From Lachnospiraceae bacterium (GTDB taxonomy: Bacteria; Bacillota; Clostridia; Lachnospirales; Lachnospiraceae), in contig JAAVZU010000093.1 in the NCBI GenBank assembly GCA_022791815.1, forward strand, positions 28,822 through 92,821: DNA of 64,000 nt, written 5' to 3'. Within the stretch, counting starts at the first letter, position 1; each line of letters starts with the position of its first letter. Below, piece after piece: positions 18,648 to 27,494 of the stretch. The notes under the pieces were generated by a model. The model made no database searches. It was given only the letters and a program-made list of their open reading frames with translations, and was not told where the DNA came from. Both the position numbers and the translations under genes were made by a program.

Positions 18648-19349
18648 ATGGCAGAAAGAGAAGATATGCAGATTTTAATAGAGTTAAAAAATGTATCAAA
18701 AGAATATAAAATGGATAGTGGCGAAACAGGAACAAAGGCCTTGAATGATGTATCACTTGTAATACATAAGGGAGAATTTGTTGCAATTATGGGGACATCA
18801 GGTTCAGGGAAGTCTACATTGCTTAATATGATTGGAGCTATGGATGATATGACATCTGGTGAGTACTATTTCAATGGAAAAATAATAGATAATAAGAATA
18901 ATAGGGAAATTTATTTATTCCGAAAAGAACATATCAGTTTCGTTTTTCAGAATTTTGCACTTATGGATCACTACACGGTATTTGAAAATGCAGAATTACC
19001 ATTACGGGCAAAAAATATCTCAAAAAAACAGCGGAAAAAGATTGTGATGGAACAATTAAAGAAACTTGGCATAGAAGAATTGGCAGAAAAAATGCCAAGA
19101 CAGCTTTCAGGAGGGCAGCAGCAACGGTGTGCAATTGCAAGAGCATTGGCCTCTGGTAATGATGTTATTTTGGCAGATGAGCCTACAGGGGCACTTGATT
19201 CCCAAAATAGCAAGGAAATCATGGAGATTTTTAAAGAACTAAATAAAGAAGGAAAAACTATAATTATTGTAACACATGATGAAAATGTTGCAAGAGAAAC
19301 TCAACGTATTATAAAAATAGAAGATGGAAAAATTCTTATTGACAGATGA
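18648..19349 (+). CDS. ABC transporter ATP-binding protein (LolD/MacB type)
   Basis: 233 residues with Walker A GTSGSGKST, Q-loop FVFQNFAL, signature LSGGQQQR, Walker B VILADEPTGAL and VTHD. ATG 18648 lies 9 nt after AAAGGTGG. It powers the two permeases upstream. Substrate unknown; the secreted protein at 15698 or a peptide it provokes is the obvious candidate. Confidence 0.92.
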   Translation: MAEREDMQILIELKNVSKEYKMDSGETGTKALNDVSLVIHKGEFVAIMGTSGSGKSTLLNMIGAMDDMTSGEYYFNGKIIDNKNNREIYLFRKEHISFVFQNFALMDHYTVFENAELPLRAKNISKKQRKKIVMEQLKKLGIEELAEKMPRQLSGGQQQRCAIARALASGNDVILADEPTGALDSQNSKEIMEIFKELNKEGKTIIIVTHDENVARETQRIIKIEDGKILIDR

Positions 19350-19410
19350 CGTTTTGAAATTTATAATGGGATAATTGAACATAATATCTTATGTAACAAA
19401 ATTGGAAGAG

Positions 19411-19436
19411 AAGGTAATCCTTGTGATTACCTTTTT
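19411..19436 (+). terminator. Rho-independent terminator
   Basis: AAGGTAATC (19411-19419) pairs with GATTACCTT (19425-19433), followed by TTT. It ends the 16.2-19.3 kb exporter transcript. Confidence 0.75.
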
Positions 19437-19572
19437 CCTCGTGTGTAAAATATGCAGTTGGGTGGCATCTTTTTGCAAAGAACACCAAAAGACATACTAT
19501 TCAACTAAGGTGCTGCTACGCACCAAAACAGGGCTTGCAACACCAAAGTTTCATAGCAAAGGAGGAAATTTT

Positions 19573-20925
19573 ATGAAAGACAAAACAACGGATATTTTTC
19601 AAAATGCTCCAGTACCCAAAGCGGTATTAGTAAATGTAATTCCGTCAATTATTAGTATGATAATGGTACTGGTTTATAATTTGGCAGATACTTTTTTTAT
19701 TGGACAGACAAAAGATCCTCTTATGGTAGCAGCAGTATCTGTTGCAACACCTGCATTCTTGTTTTTTATGGCAGTAGGAATGCTTTTTGGTATAGGCGGA
19801 ACATCCTTAATTGCCCGTCTGCTTGGAGAAGGAAGGCAAGGTGATGCAAAGCATGTATCCTCTTTCTGTTTTTGGACAGGAGGAATTATTGGAGTGGTTT
19901 CCTGTTTGTTGATGTTTTTTTGCTCATCACCAATTAGCAGGGCAATTGGTGCCAGTGATGACACTATTTCCTATGCATCCCAATATTTATCTATTGTAGC
20001 ATTAGGAATACCTTTTTTAATTATCAGCAATATGTTTAGTAATATTATTCGTGCAGAAGGAAATGCAAAGATTGCTATGGCAGGAATGATTCTTGGTAAT
20101 TTGGTGAATATCGTTCTGGATCCAATTATGATACTTACCTTAAAATGGAATGTAGCTGGTGCAGCTATTGCAACAGTACTTGGAAATATTGCTTCCAGTG
20201 TTTTTTACATTGCACATCTGCTTTCTAAGAAGTCTTTATTATCTATTCATCCAAAGGAATATAAGGTAGGTGGGAATGTGGCAGCAGGAGTATTTGCCAT
20301 AGGTATACCAGCATCTCTTAATAGTATTTTACTTAGTGTATCTAATATTTTTATTAATTCCTTAATGAAGGTTCATGGAGATATGGCACTTGCTGGTTTG
20401 GGAGTTGCCATGAAAGTAAATATGATTGTGGTCATGCTCTTAATTGGTCTTGGAACAGGAATCCAGCCATTGCTTGGTTACTGTTTTGGTGCCAGAAACC
20501 GTAAACGTTATGTTGCTGTTATGAAGTTTTCTCTTTGTCTGGCATTTTGCTTAAGCCTTATTATGACTGCTATTTGTTATTTTGGAGCTGGACCTTTAGT
20601 AAAAGCTTTTTTAGATAATAAAGATGCTTATGCTTATGGATTTTCTTTTGCAAGAATCTATATTTACTCTGGACCAATTTTAGGATTACTATTTGTATTT
20701 ATCAATGCAATTCAGGCGACTGGTGCGGCATTGCCATCTTTAATTTTGTCTGTGAGCAGACAGGGGCTTTTATATTTGCCAATACTAATTGTTATGAATG
20801 GAATATTTGGAACAGAAAATATGCTGGTAATGGCTCAGCCAATCACAGATTATCTTGCAACAGCATTGGCAGCAGTGTTGTTTATATTTACTTATAAGAA
20901 GTACTTTGCAGGTATAAAAGAATAA
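19573..20925 (+). CDS. MATE family efflux transporter
   Basis: 450 residues, twelve predicted helices, two MatE repeats, with typical segments VYNLADTFFIGQ, FGIGGTSLIARLLGEG and the second-half repeat starting near IGIPASLNSIL. The open frame extends upstream to 19375 but that part crosses the terminator; ATG 19573 follows AAAGGAGG by 7 nt and is the real start. Cation-coupled drug or metabolite efflux is expected. A second MATE protein of a different branch lies at 42148-43485. Confidence 0.9.
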   Translation: MKDKTTDIFQNAPVPKAVLVNVIPSIISMIMVLVYNLADTFFIGQTKDPLMVAAVSVATPAFLFFMAVGMLFGIGGTSLIARLLGEGRQGDAKHVSSFCFWTGGIIGVVSCLLMFFCSSPISRAIGASDDTISYASQYLSIVALGIPFLIISNMFSNIIRAEGNAKIAMAGMILGNLVNIVLDPIMILTLKWNVAGAAIATVLGNIASSVFYIAHLLSKKSLLSIHPKEYKVGGNVAAGVFAIGIPASLNSILLSVSNIFINSLMKVHGDMALAGLGVAMKVNMIVVMLLIGLGTGIQPLLGYCFGARNRKRYVAVMKFSLCLAFCLSLIMTAICYFGAGPLVKAFLDNKDAYAYGFSFARIYIYSGPILGLLFVFINAIQATGAALPSLILSVSRQGLLYLPILIVMNGIFGTENMLVMAQPITDYLATALAAVLFIFTYKKYFAGIKE

Positions 20926-20946
20926 TTGAGACTAATAGAATTTGAG

Positions 20947-20973
20947 AAAGAGGACTGTTATCAGTCCTCTTTT
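20947..20973. terminator. Bidirectional terminator
   Basis: AAAGAGGACTG (20947-20957) pairs perfectly with CAGTCCTCTTT (20962-20972) between the converging MATE and M50 genes. Confidence 0.8.
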
Positions 20974-20993
20974 AAGTGTTCTTGTGAAGGATA

Positions 20994-21650
20994 TCAATTA
21001 GCTGTATAATTTTGAATCAATGTTACCAAATCAAGTTTCAAAAAATAGAAAAGAATTGCCATTAGAACAATTACAACCAGAAGTCCACCTTTCATTACTT
21101 TAATATCTTGTTTACTTAATGACATGTGAAGAACAATGGAAATAAGTACATAATAGAAGAGACAAATACTCCATATGTTTTCCATTGCCATAGGACGAAT
21201 ATAAAACCAAAGTAGGTAGCTGGAAAGAAATCCGCAAATAATTGGAGCAATAGAGGTAACTACTTTTTGAATACTTTGTAGAATAAAATTTCCCTTAGGT
21301 GCATAAGCAACATAGCCAAGAGCACCATCGTTATGGTGAATGCGGAATAATTTAACATCTGTTACCTTCGCTCCGCTTAAAAAGGCAAGAAGGGCATGGG
21401 ATAATTCATGATGCATAACACCCAAAAAAGTAATATAGTTAATAAGATTAGCTCCCATAGGATTATGTTTTGCAGCAAAGTTACGGATAAAGCTAAAGAA
21501 AAATCCTAAACAGATTCCAAGTAAAAGAATTATAATAACACTGATAAGACTATGTAATAATAATGTGTAATTTATCTTTGTGTTTACTTCATTAGGTGTT
21601 ATTATATTTAATGTGCTGATACAATTATGTAATAAAAATCTATCATTCAT
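20994..21650 (-). CDS. M50-like membrane metalloprotease
   Basis: 218 residues from the ATG at 21650, which follows AGAAGG by 6 nt; an upstream ATG at 21674 lacks a site. Membrane segments flank the zinc motif HHELSHALL (HExxH), after a helix at residues ~23-45, and two or three more helices follow. The arrangement fits the small M50B-like peptidase group seen in Firmicutes, whose substrates are mostly unknown. It stands alone and converges on the MATE gene. Confidence 0.7.
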   Translation of the reverse strand: MNDRFLLHNCISTLNIITPNEVNTKINYTLLLHSLISVIIILLLGICLGFFFSFIRNFAAKHNPMGANLINYITFLGVMHHELSHALLAFLSGAKVTDVKLFRIHHNDGALGYVAYAPKGNFILQSIQKVVTSIAPIICGFLSSYLLWFYIRPMAMENIWSICLFYYVLISIVLHMSLSKQDIKVMKGGLLVVIVLMAILFYFLKLDLVTLIQNYTAN

Positions 21651-21826
21651 ATAATACCTTCTTTCGTTATTCATTTTATGTAATAAAACGGCAGGGCTAC
21701 AGCGATTTCATTATAATATAAAGAATAAATTCTTTCAATATAGAAATTGGTAACCATTTAATTATGTTATTCAGATTTAAACCCAATATACATTATAACT
21801 AAAAATGTTAAAGTTGCACAGAAATG

Positions 21827-21855
21827 TTGTGCTAAGGTGAAAATTTTGGTATAAT
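21827..21855 (+). promoter_or_regulatory. Promoter of the methyl-accepting protein gene
   Basis: TTGTGC (21827-21832) and TATAAT (21850-21855), 17-bp spacer, 54 bp before the start codon. Confidence 0.65.
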
Positions 21856-21909
21856 ATATCCATAAAGTTAGGAAGAGTATGGTATAATTTATGAGGAGGT
21901 ACAGTAATT

Positions 21910-23187
21910 ATGAAAACAAACAAAATAAGAAACAAAATTATGATTCCCATTATTGTTTTATTTGTGGTTATGATTGTGTGGCAGTTGGTCTTGCTGCAAC
22001 TGTTGAAAAATCAAGTGTTTAATCTAATTACTACATTAATCTTTTTGATTATTGGTACTATAGTAATTTTTGGTGTGATTGGAGCTGCTGGAAAATATTT
22101 GATAGATGTGGTTCGTCTAATTGCATCTGGAAAGACAGAAGAAGAATTAGAAAATGATAAGATGGCACAAAGAGCAAAAAGAATTGCAGCCAGAGAAGAT
22201 GAAATTGGTGAGATGATGCGTAAGACAATGGGAACCATTACACAGATTGGGAATGTACTTGGTGGAATCAACAGAGCAACAGGAGAATTAGGGGAAGTGT
22301 CAGATGAATTTCAGAGTATTTTTTCTAATATGACAGAGTCTTTGGAATGTACAGATGAACTGGTAGAGAGAATTACAAATAATACAATTGCACAAGCTGG
22401 ACAAACAGAAGAGATGAAGAATAAGATTGAAGCAAATATGGAATCTATTTCTTATGTATCAGATGGTATGGAAAAATTAAACCAAAGTGCAGAAAAAATG
22501 GAGAATTATAATGTTTCAGCAGAGGAAATTATGAAAGAGTTAATTACTATTAGTAAGAAAAATGATGTTGCAATTGAGCATGTAAAAGAACATACTACAC
22601 TTACTAACCAATCTGCACAGCAGATTCAATCTGTAACAGAGATTATTGCTAATATTTCAAGCCAAACCAATCTTTTAGCACTAAATGCCAGTATTGAAGC
22701 GGCAAGTGCTGGAGAAAATGGACGGGGATTTGCGGTGGTAGCAGAGCAGATTCGTGTTTTGGCAGATGAATCTAAGAAAGCTACAGAGCAGATTAGTAAA
22801 CTGGTAAATGACTTGATGGATAAAGCAAATGCAAATGTAAAAATTACAGAAAGTGTATCTGCAGCTGTGGTAGAACAGAATGAAAAGATACATAGTACAG
22901 AAGAAATTTTTCATTCTTTGAATCAGGAAATTACACAAGTTATCCAGTCTGTAAACGGCATTACAGATGAGATTGCTGACTTAAGAGAATATAGTAGAGT
23001 AATGGAGGGGGATATTGAATCTTTGACTAGGTTTGCAACAGAGAATGCAGATAGTGCAAAAATAACAGCGGAGAATATGAATGGATTAAAAAAGACAGTG
23101 GAAAGCTGCAATGAATCTACAAAACGTGTAACGGGAGTATCAGAAGAGTTAATTGGATATCTGAAAATTAAAGAGAATGTGCTTTAA
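21910..23187 (+). CDS. Methyl-accepting chemotaxis-like protein lacking a sensor domain
   Basis: 425 residues. Two membrane helices at about 10-28 and 36-60 are joined by only a few residues, so there is no extracytoplasmic ligand domain. A HAMP-like stretch is followed by a long coiled coil and the MCP signalling hairpin with the conserved tip (ISSQTNLLALNASIEAASAGE and GRGFAVVAEQIRVLADES). Input may be membrane state or partner proteins. No chemotaxis or flagellar gene occurs in the window. GAGGAGG precedes ATG 21910. Confidence 0.85.
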   Translation: MKTNKIRNKIMIPIIVLFVVMIVWQLVLLQLLKNQVFNLITTLIFLIIGTIVIFGVIGAAGKYLIDVVRLIASGKTEEELENDKMAQRAKRIAAREDEIGEMMRKTMGTITQIGNVLGGINRATGELGEVSDEFQSIFSNMTESLECTDELVERITNNTIAQAGQTEEMKNKIEANMESISYVSDGMEKLNQSAEKMENYNVSAEEIMKELITISKKNDVAIEHVKEHTTLTNQSAQQIQSVTEIIANISSQTNLLALNASIEAASAGENGRGFAVVAEQIRVLADESKKATEQISKLVNDLMDKANANVKITESVSAAVVEQNEKIHSTEEIFHSLNQEITQVIQSVNGITDEIADLREYSRVMEGDIESLTRFATENADSAKITAENMNGLKKTVESCNESTKRVTGVSEELIGYLKIKENVL

Positions 23188-23255
23188 GCAGTATTTTAGT
23201 TACTATTAGCAACGTAGGTGTAAACAGTAACGAATTTTAGGTAAAACAGTAAGAT

Positions 23256-23299
23256 AAAGTCTCTAATTAATTTGTATGGTTTATGATTAGAGACTTTTT
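23256..23299 (+). terminator. Rho-independent terminator
   Basis: AAAGTCTCTAAT (23256-23267) pairs with ATTAGAGACTTT (23286-23297) and a T run follows. Confidence 0.7.
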
Positions 23300-23345
23300 C
23301 TTATGGGTATTTTATGATAAGAAGAAAAATGAAAGGATGAGAATT

Positions 23346-24932
23346 ATGGTTGAAAATATTTTGGAAGAATTTAGAGAAGATTTACAGGAATTTTATGATA
23401 TGACAGAGAAATTTTATAATAAAGAAATCACAGTTGCAGAATATAAAGGATTTTCTGGGGGATTTGGAAGTTATGCACAGAGAGGCGGAGAGAGAAGTAT
23501 GTTAAGGCTTCGCCTGCCTGCTGGTGAAGTGGAGAAAGAAAAATTAAGATTTATTGCAGAATGTATTGAAAAATATCAGATTGATATGGCTCATTTTACC
23601 ACATGCCAGACTATTCAGCTTCATAATCTAACTAAGGATACTGTTTGCACATTGATTGGCGAAGCAATGGAACATGGAATTATAACAAGAGGAGGGGGAG
23701 GAGATTTCCCAAGAAATGTTATGTGTTCACCGCTTTCTGGGGTTGAAGATGGAGAATATTTTGATGTGACTCCTTATGCAAAAGTGGCAGGGGATTATTT
23801 ACTTGGATTTATCAAAAAAGTAAAGTTGCCAAGAAAATTGAAAGTATGTTTTTCTAGCAATAAAAAAAATGAGACACATGCTACTTTTCGTGATTTGGGA
23901 TTTGTAGCAAAAGAAAATGGAAAGTTTGATGTATATGCTGCTGGCGGGCTTGGAATTAAACCTAAGTTTGGAGTATGTGTGATAGAAGATTTAGAGCCTT
24001 CCAAAGTGCTTTATGTAGTAAAAACTATGGTAGATGTATTTACTGCTCATGGAAATTATACGAAAAGGGCAGCATCAAGAAGCCGTTTCTTACAGGATAC
24101 ATTAGGAGTAGAAGGATTGCAGAAAGTTTTTAGGGAAACATTTGAAAAAAATATAAAAATAGAAAATTTGGATATTCAGGAAGAAATATTCAATACTTAT
24201 ATAATTGAAAAGAAAAAAATAGAGGATAAAGCAAAAAAAGCAGTAGAAGAACAGAAAATAGAGAATACAAAGGTAGTGGAACAAAAACAAAAAGGATTAT
24301 ATGCTGTTCACTATCATCCAATTGGTGGTGTACCTGAAATAACATTTTTCCGAAAATTGTATGAGGTAATAAAAGACATGGAAGAAGTGAAATTACGTCT
24401 TACACCAGAGCAAGGAATTTATGTGGTGAATTTGTCAGCCAAAGAAACAGAGAAGGTGTTAGCTCTTACAGAAGATGATCAGGGAACAGAATTTGAACGT
24501 TCCACAGCATGTATTGGTGCTGATATCTGTCAGGTGGGGATTGGAAAATCCCGTATTATGTTAGAACAAATTCTAAAACGTGTGAAATCAGAGAATTTTT
24601 CTAATGGAGTGTTGCCAGCTATTCATATTTCAGGTTGTCCATCTTCTTGTTCTGCCCACCAGACAGCAGCAATTGGACTCCGTGGGGGAAAGAAACCAAG
24701 CCAGGAGGGACCAAGAGATGCTTTTGCTATTTATGAAAATGGTAGCCAGAAGCAGGGTGAGGAAGCATTTGGTGAGGAATTGGGAGTACTAGCAGTAGAA
24801 GATATTCCAGAATTTTTTGTCGAAATTGGCAGAACTATACAAAAAGAAGGGATGACATATATACAATTCAGGAGGAAATATCCAGAAAAAATAAAAGAAA
24901 TTGCACAATTATTTTGTGAAGATAAACAATAA
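23346..24932 (+). CDS. Nitrite/sulfite reductase, siroheme and 4Fe-4S hemoprotein
   Basis: 528 residues from ATG 23346, which follows GAAAGGATGAG; the frame opens earlier but crosses a terminator. It has the two ferredoxin-like half domains of the NiR/SiR family (N-terminal SGGFGSYAQRGGERSMLRLRLPAG region, siroheme-binding RGGGGDFPRNVMCSP) and the four cluster cysteines C-x5-C (ACIGADIC) and C-x3-C (SGCPSSC). A Lys/Glu-rich linker lies at about residues 280-315. It reduces sulfite or nitrite with six electrons; the electron donor and siroheme genes are not in the window, so the substrate is uncertain. Confidence 0.85.
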   Translation: MVENILEEFREDLQEFYDMTEKFYNKEITVAEYKGFSGGFGSYAQRGGERSMLRLRLPAGEVEKEKLRFIAECIEKYQIDMAHFTTCQTIQLHNLTKDTVCTLIGEAMEHGIITRGGGGDFPRNVMCSPLSGVEDGEYFDVTPYAKVAGDYLLGFIKKVKLPRKLKVCFSSNKKNETHATFRDLGFVAKENGKFDVYAAGGLGIKPKFGVCVIEDLEPSKVLYVVKTMVDVFTAHGNYTKRAASRSRFLQDTLGVEGLQKVFRETFEKNIKIENLDIQEEIFNTYIIEKKKIEDKAKKAVEEQKIENTKVVEQKQKGLYAVHYHPIGGVPEITFFRKLYEVIKDMEEVKLRLTPEQGIYVVNLSAKETEKVLALTEDDQGTEFERSTACIGADICQVGIGKSRIMLEQILKRVKSENFSNGVLPAIHISGCPSSCSAHQTAAIGLRGGKKPSQEGPRDAFAIYENGSQKQGEEAFGEELGVLAVEDIPEFFVEIGRTIQKEGMTYIQFRRKYPEKIKEIAQLFCEDKQ

Positions 24933-24957
24933 TATAAGCAATATGCCAATAAATTTA

Positions 24958-24986
24958 TTGAATTTTACCTTGAAAGAGTGTATAAT
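24958..24986 (+). promoter_or_regulatory. Promoter before the second methyl-accepting protein
   Basis: TTGAAT (24958-24963) and TATAAT (24981-24986) with a 17-bp spacer, giving a ~190-nt leader in which I see no strong structure. Confidence 0.5.
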
Positions 24987-25186
24987 GAATAGTATCATAT
25001 CTTTGGTGGACAATCTGTTTAGAAGAATAAAGGAATAAGCGGCAATAAGGTGTATCAAATATGTGAAGTTATAAGGAAAAGAGAGTGATGAGGGGAAGCT
25101 GATGATGGATAGTGTGTTTAAGGGTGGAATGGAGATTTGGGGCATTTCAAAAACCGAAAATTCGGATTAAGAAAGGGGAACTAACC

Positions 25187-26896
25187 ATGAATAAGGGAAA
25201 AAAGGGCAAAGATATGAGTATTAAGAAGAGGTTGACAATAGGATTTATTATAGCTTCATTAATAACAACTGTGGCTGCTGTAATTGGTTTGATAGCAATG
25301 GTAGTAATGGCGAATAGATATTCTTATACATTGACTAATTTTGGTTTTTCACAAGGGGATATTGGCAAGACAATGAATGCATTTGCCGAGACAAGAAGTT
25401 CGCTTAGGGGAACCATTGGATATGATGATGAGGGTACAATTAAACAATTAAGAGATGCTTATTATGAGAAGAAAGAGGCTTTTACGCAATATTTTGCAGA
25501 TGTTGAGAAATATATGGTAACAGGGGAAGGCAAGGCATCTTATAGTACAATCGAGTCTTTGTTAGATGACTATTGGAAGCTGAGTGATGAAATTCTTGAA
25601 CAGGGGTATACTACAGATAAGGCAACTGCTGAAAAAGCACAGGGAAGGGCAATAAATGAATTAGCACCTAAATATCAAGAGATTGATGATGAATTAGATG
25701 CTTTGATGACAATGCGTGTGGACAAAGGAAATAGTATGAGAAGTACATTGTCAACAGTGAGCATAATTTTACTTATTGTGATAGTCTTAATTATTATTGT
25801 TGCGATGGTATTTTCTGTGAAGTTAGGTGAGAGCATTGCAAGAGATATATCAAATACATTAGAAGTATTGTCAGCACGCTTGAAGACATTTGCACAAGGG
25901 GATTTAAGTTCGCCATTTCCTGAAACTAAAAATAGGGATGAAATTGCTGTTATGACAGAGGAAGCGGAACAGATGGCAATTGATTTGAAATTGATAATTA
26001 GTGATACTGGTGAATGGTTGTCTGCAATGGCGGATGGAGATTATTCCAAGGAGACTAAGCTGCCAGAAAAATATGTAGGTGAGTTTTCGTTATTAAAAGA
26101 TGCAATGCATCAAATGAATATTCAGATGAGTGAGACTTTACATCATATTGATGAGGCTGCAGACCAGGTGTCTATTGGAGCCAGCAATTTGTCAGAAGCT
26201 TCACAGGCTTTGGCAGAAGGTGCAACGGATCAGGCTGCTGCTGTAGAAGAAATACAGGCAACTATTGCAAACCTTGCAGAGGGTATACATACTACAGCAA
26301 AACATGTAGAAGTTTCCTTTAAACAGGCAGAACAATATGCCGAAGAAGCAGATCATAGCCGTGAAGAGATGGCAGCAATGGTAAGTGCCATGGAACGTAT
26401 TAATGAAACCTCAGAAAAAATCGAAAATATTATTGCAGAGATTGAAGATATTGCAAGCCAGACAAACTTGTTATCTTTAAATGCGGCAATTGAGGCTGCA
26501 AGAGCAGGTGAAGCAGGAAAAGGTTTTGCAGTAGTTGCTGATCAAATACGTAATTTGGCAGAACAGAGTGCACAATCAGCTATAGATACCAGAGAATTAA
26601 TTGAAGGGTCTCTTCAAGAGGTTGCAGATGGTAATAAAGCAGCAGAACGTGCAGCTACATCTATTGAAGAGGTTGTGAAAGGAATTAAAGAAATTGCAAA
26701 TACATCAAAAGAGTTAAGTAAAATTTCTAATGAGCAGGCGATAGCAATGGAACAGGCAGAAGCAGGTATTAATCAAATCTCGGAGGTTGTGCAGTCTAAC
26801 TCTGCAACTGCTGAAGAATCTTCTGCTACAAGTGAAGAATTGGCGGCTCAAGCATCTTCTATGACTGATTTGGTAGGAAAGTTTGTTTTGAATTAA
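25187..26896 (+). CDS. Methyl-accepting chemotaxis protein
   Basis: 569 residues. Membrane helix at ~17-40, four-helix-bundle extracytoplasmic sensor (~41-190), second helix (~191-213), HAMP, then a signalling domain with the tip [21 protein letters not shown] and [22 protein letters not shown] 25187 follows GAAAGGGG; upstream in-frame codons lack a site. No CheR-tethering pentapeptide is seen at the C-terminus. Signal unknown; lone receptor in this window. Confidence 0.9.
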   Translation: MNKGKKGKDMSIKKRLTIGFIIASLITTVAAVIGLIAMVVMANRYSYTLTNFGFSQGDIGKTMNAFAETRSSLRGTIGYDDEGTIKQLRDAYYEKKEAFTQYFADVEKYMVTGEGKASYSTIESLLDDYWKLSDEILEQGYTTDKATAEKAQGRAINELAPKYQEIDDELDALMTMRVDKGNSMRSTLSTVSIILLIVIVLIIIVAMVFSVKLGESIARDISNTLEVLSARLKTFAQGDLSSPFPETKNRDEIAVMTEEAEQMAIDLKLIISDTGEWLSAMADGDYSKETKLPEKYVGEFSLLKDAMHQMNIQMSETLHHIDEAADQVSIGASNLSEASQALAEGATDQAAAVEEIQATIANLAEGIHTTAKHVEVSFKQAEQYAEEADHSREEMAAMVSAMERINETSEKIENIIAEIEDIASQTNLLSLNAAIEAARAGEAGKGFAVVADQIRNLAEQSAQSAIDTRELIEGSLQEVADGNKAAERAATSIEEVVKGIKEIANTSKELSKISNEQAIAMEQAEAGINQISEVVQSNSATAEESSATSEELAAQASSMTDLVGKFVLN

Positions 26897-26922
26897 GAAA
26901 AAAGAATGTAAGAAAAAATAGT

Positions 26923-26952
26923 AAAAAGATGCTCTAAATGAGCATCTTTTTT
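26923..26952 (+). terminator. Rho-independent terminator
   Basis: AAAAAGATGCTC (26923-26934) pairs perfectly with GAGCATCTTTTT (26940-26951) and a T run follows. Confidence 0.85.
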
Positions 26953-27192
26953 GTTTTTGTATTATTAGGAACATAAACTATTAAAAAATAAGACAGTTCA
27001 AAAAAGAATAGACTTGCTTTGTGTATATAACAGGGGAAGGAGGAAGAAGTAATGAGAACAAACGAGAGTGATTGTTCTATAGGTTGTTGTTGTTTTTCTA
27101 TATATAATGTATTCACTTTTTGTGAAAATTTAACAGATAAATTTTTGCAAAAAATGTATCTATAAAAATACAAGGATTTAGGCAAATATTCA

Positions 27193-27221
27193 TTGCTTTT
27201 TTTTGAAATCGTAGTTATACT
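27193..27221 (+). promoter_or_regulatory. pflB promoter
   Basis: TTGCTT (27193-27198) and TATACT (27216-27221), 17-bp spacer. The predicted start near 27228 gives a leader of about 267 nt that contains the structured RNA described next. Confidence 0.6.
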
Positions 27222-27244
27222 ATAGATAGTACAAGATATCCATT

Positions 27245-27435
27245 AGAAAGACACAGAAGTTAGATTGAATCTGTGTAGAAGGATGGGTAAAACTGTACCA
27301 AGTGTCGGACACGTGACCCCTTAGTAATACAGAGGTGTCAGGCTCCTAAGGGATCAGGAGCTTATGGTGAAAGAATAACCGGTTAGAACAGTTTTGTAAC
27401 TGGAAATGTTCATATCTAGTAAATGATTGGATATG
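27245..27435 (+). ncRNA. Structured leader RNA upstream of pflB (riboswitch-like)
   Basis: Several stems can be paired by hand: ACACAGA (27251-27257) with TCTGTGT (27270-27276); TGACCCCTTAG (27314-27324) with CTAAGGGATCA (27346-27356), one mismatch in 11; CCGGTTA (27379-27385) with TAACTGG (27397-27403); CATATC (27411-27416) with GATATG (27430-27435). The loop of the third, ACAGTTTT (27388-27395), is complementary to AAAACTGT (27289-27296), which would form a pseudoknot. This degree of nesting is riboswitch-like. It does not match the ZTP (pfl) motif, whose CCGCC-UGGGC hairpin is absent, nor other classes I know. Confidence 0.5.
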
Positions 27436-27494
27436 AATAGTCAATATGTTTTGTAACATGAATCACATATATGATCAAAGGAGGAATTACTACA

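Noticed and set aside
27245..27435. ZTP (pfl) riboswitch before pflB
   Set aside because: Expected from gene context, but the conserved CCGCC...GGGC hairpin and GGGTCGTGAC segment are not present, so only a generic structured leader is claimed.
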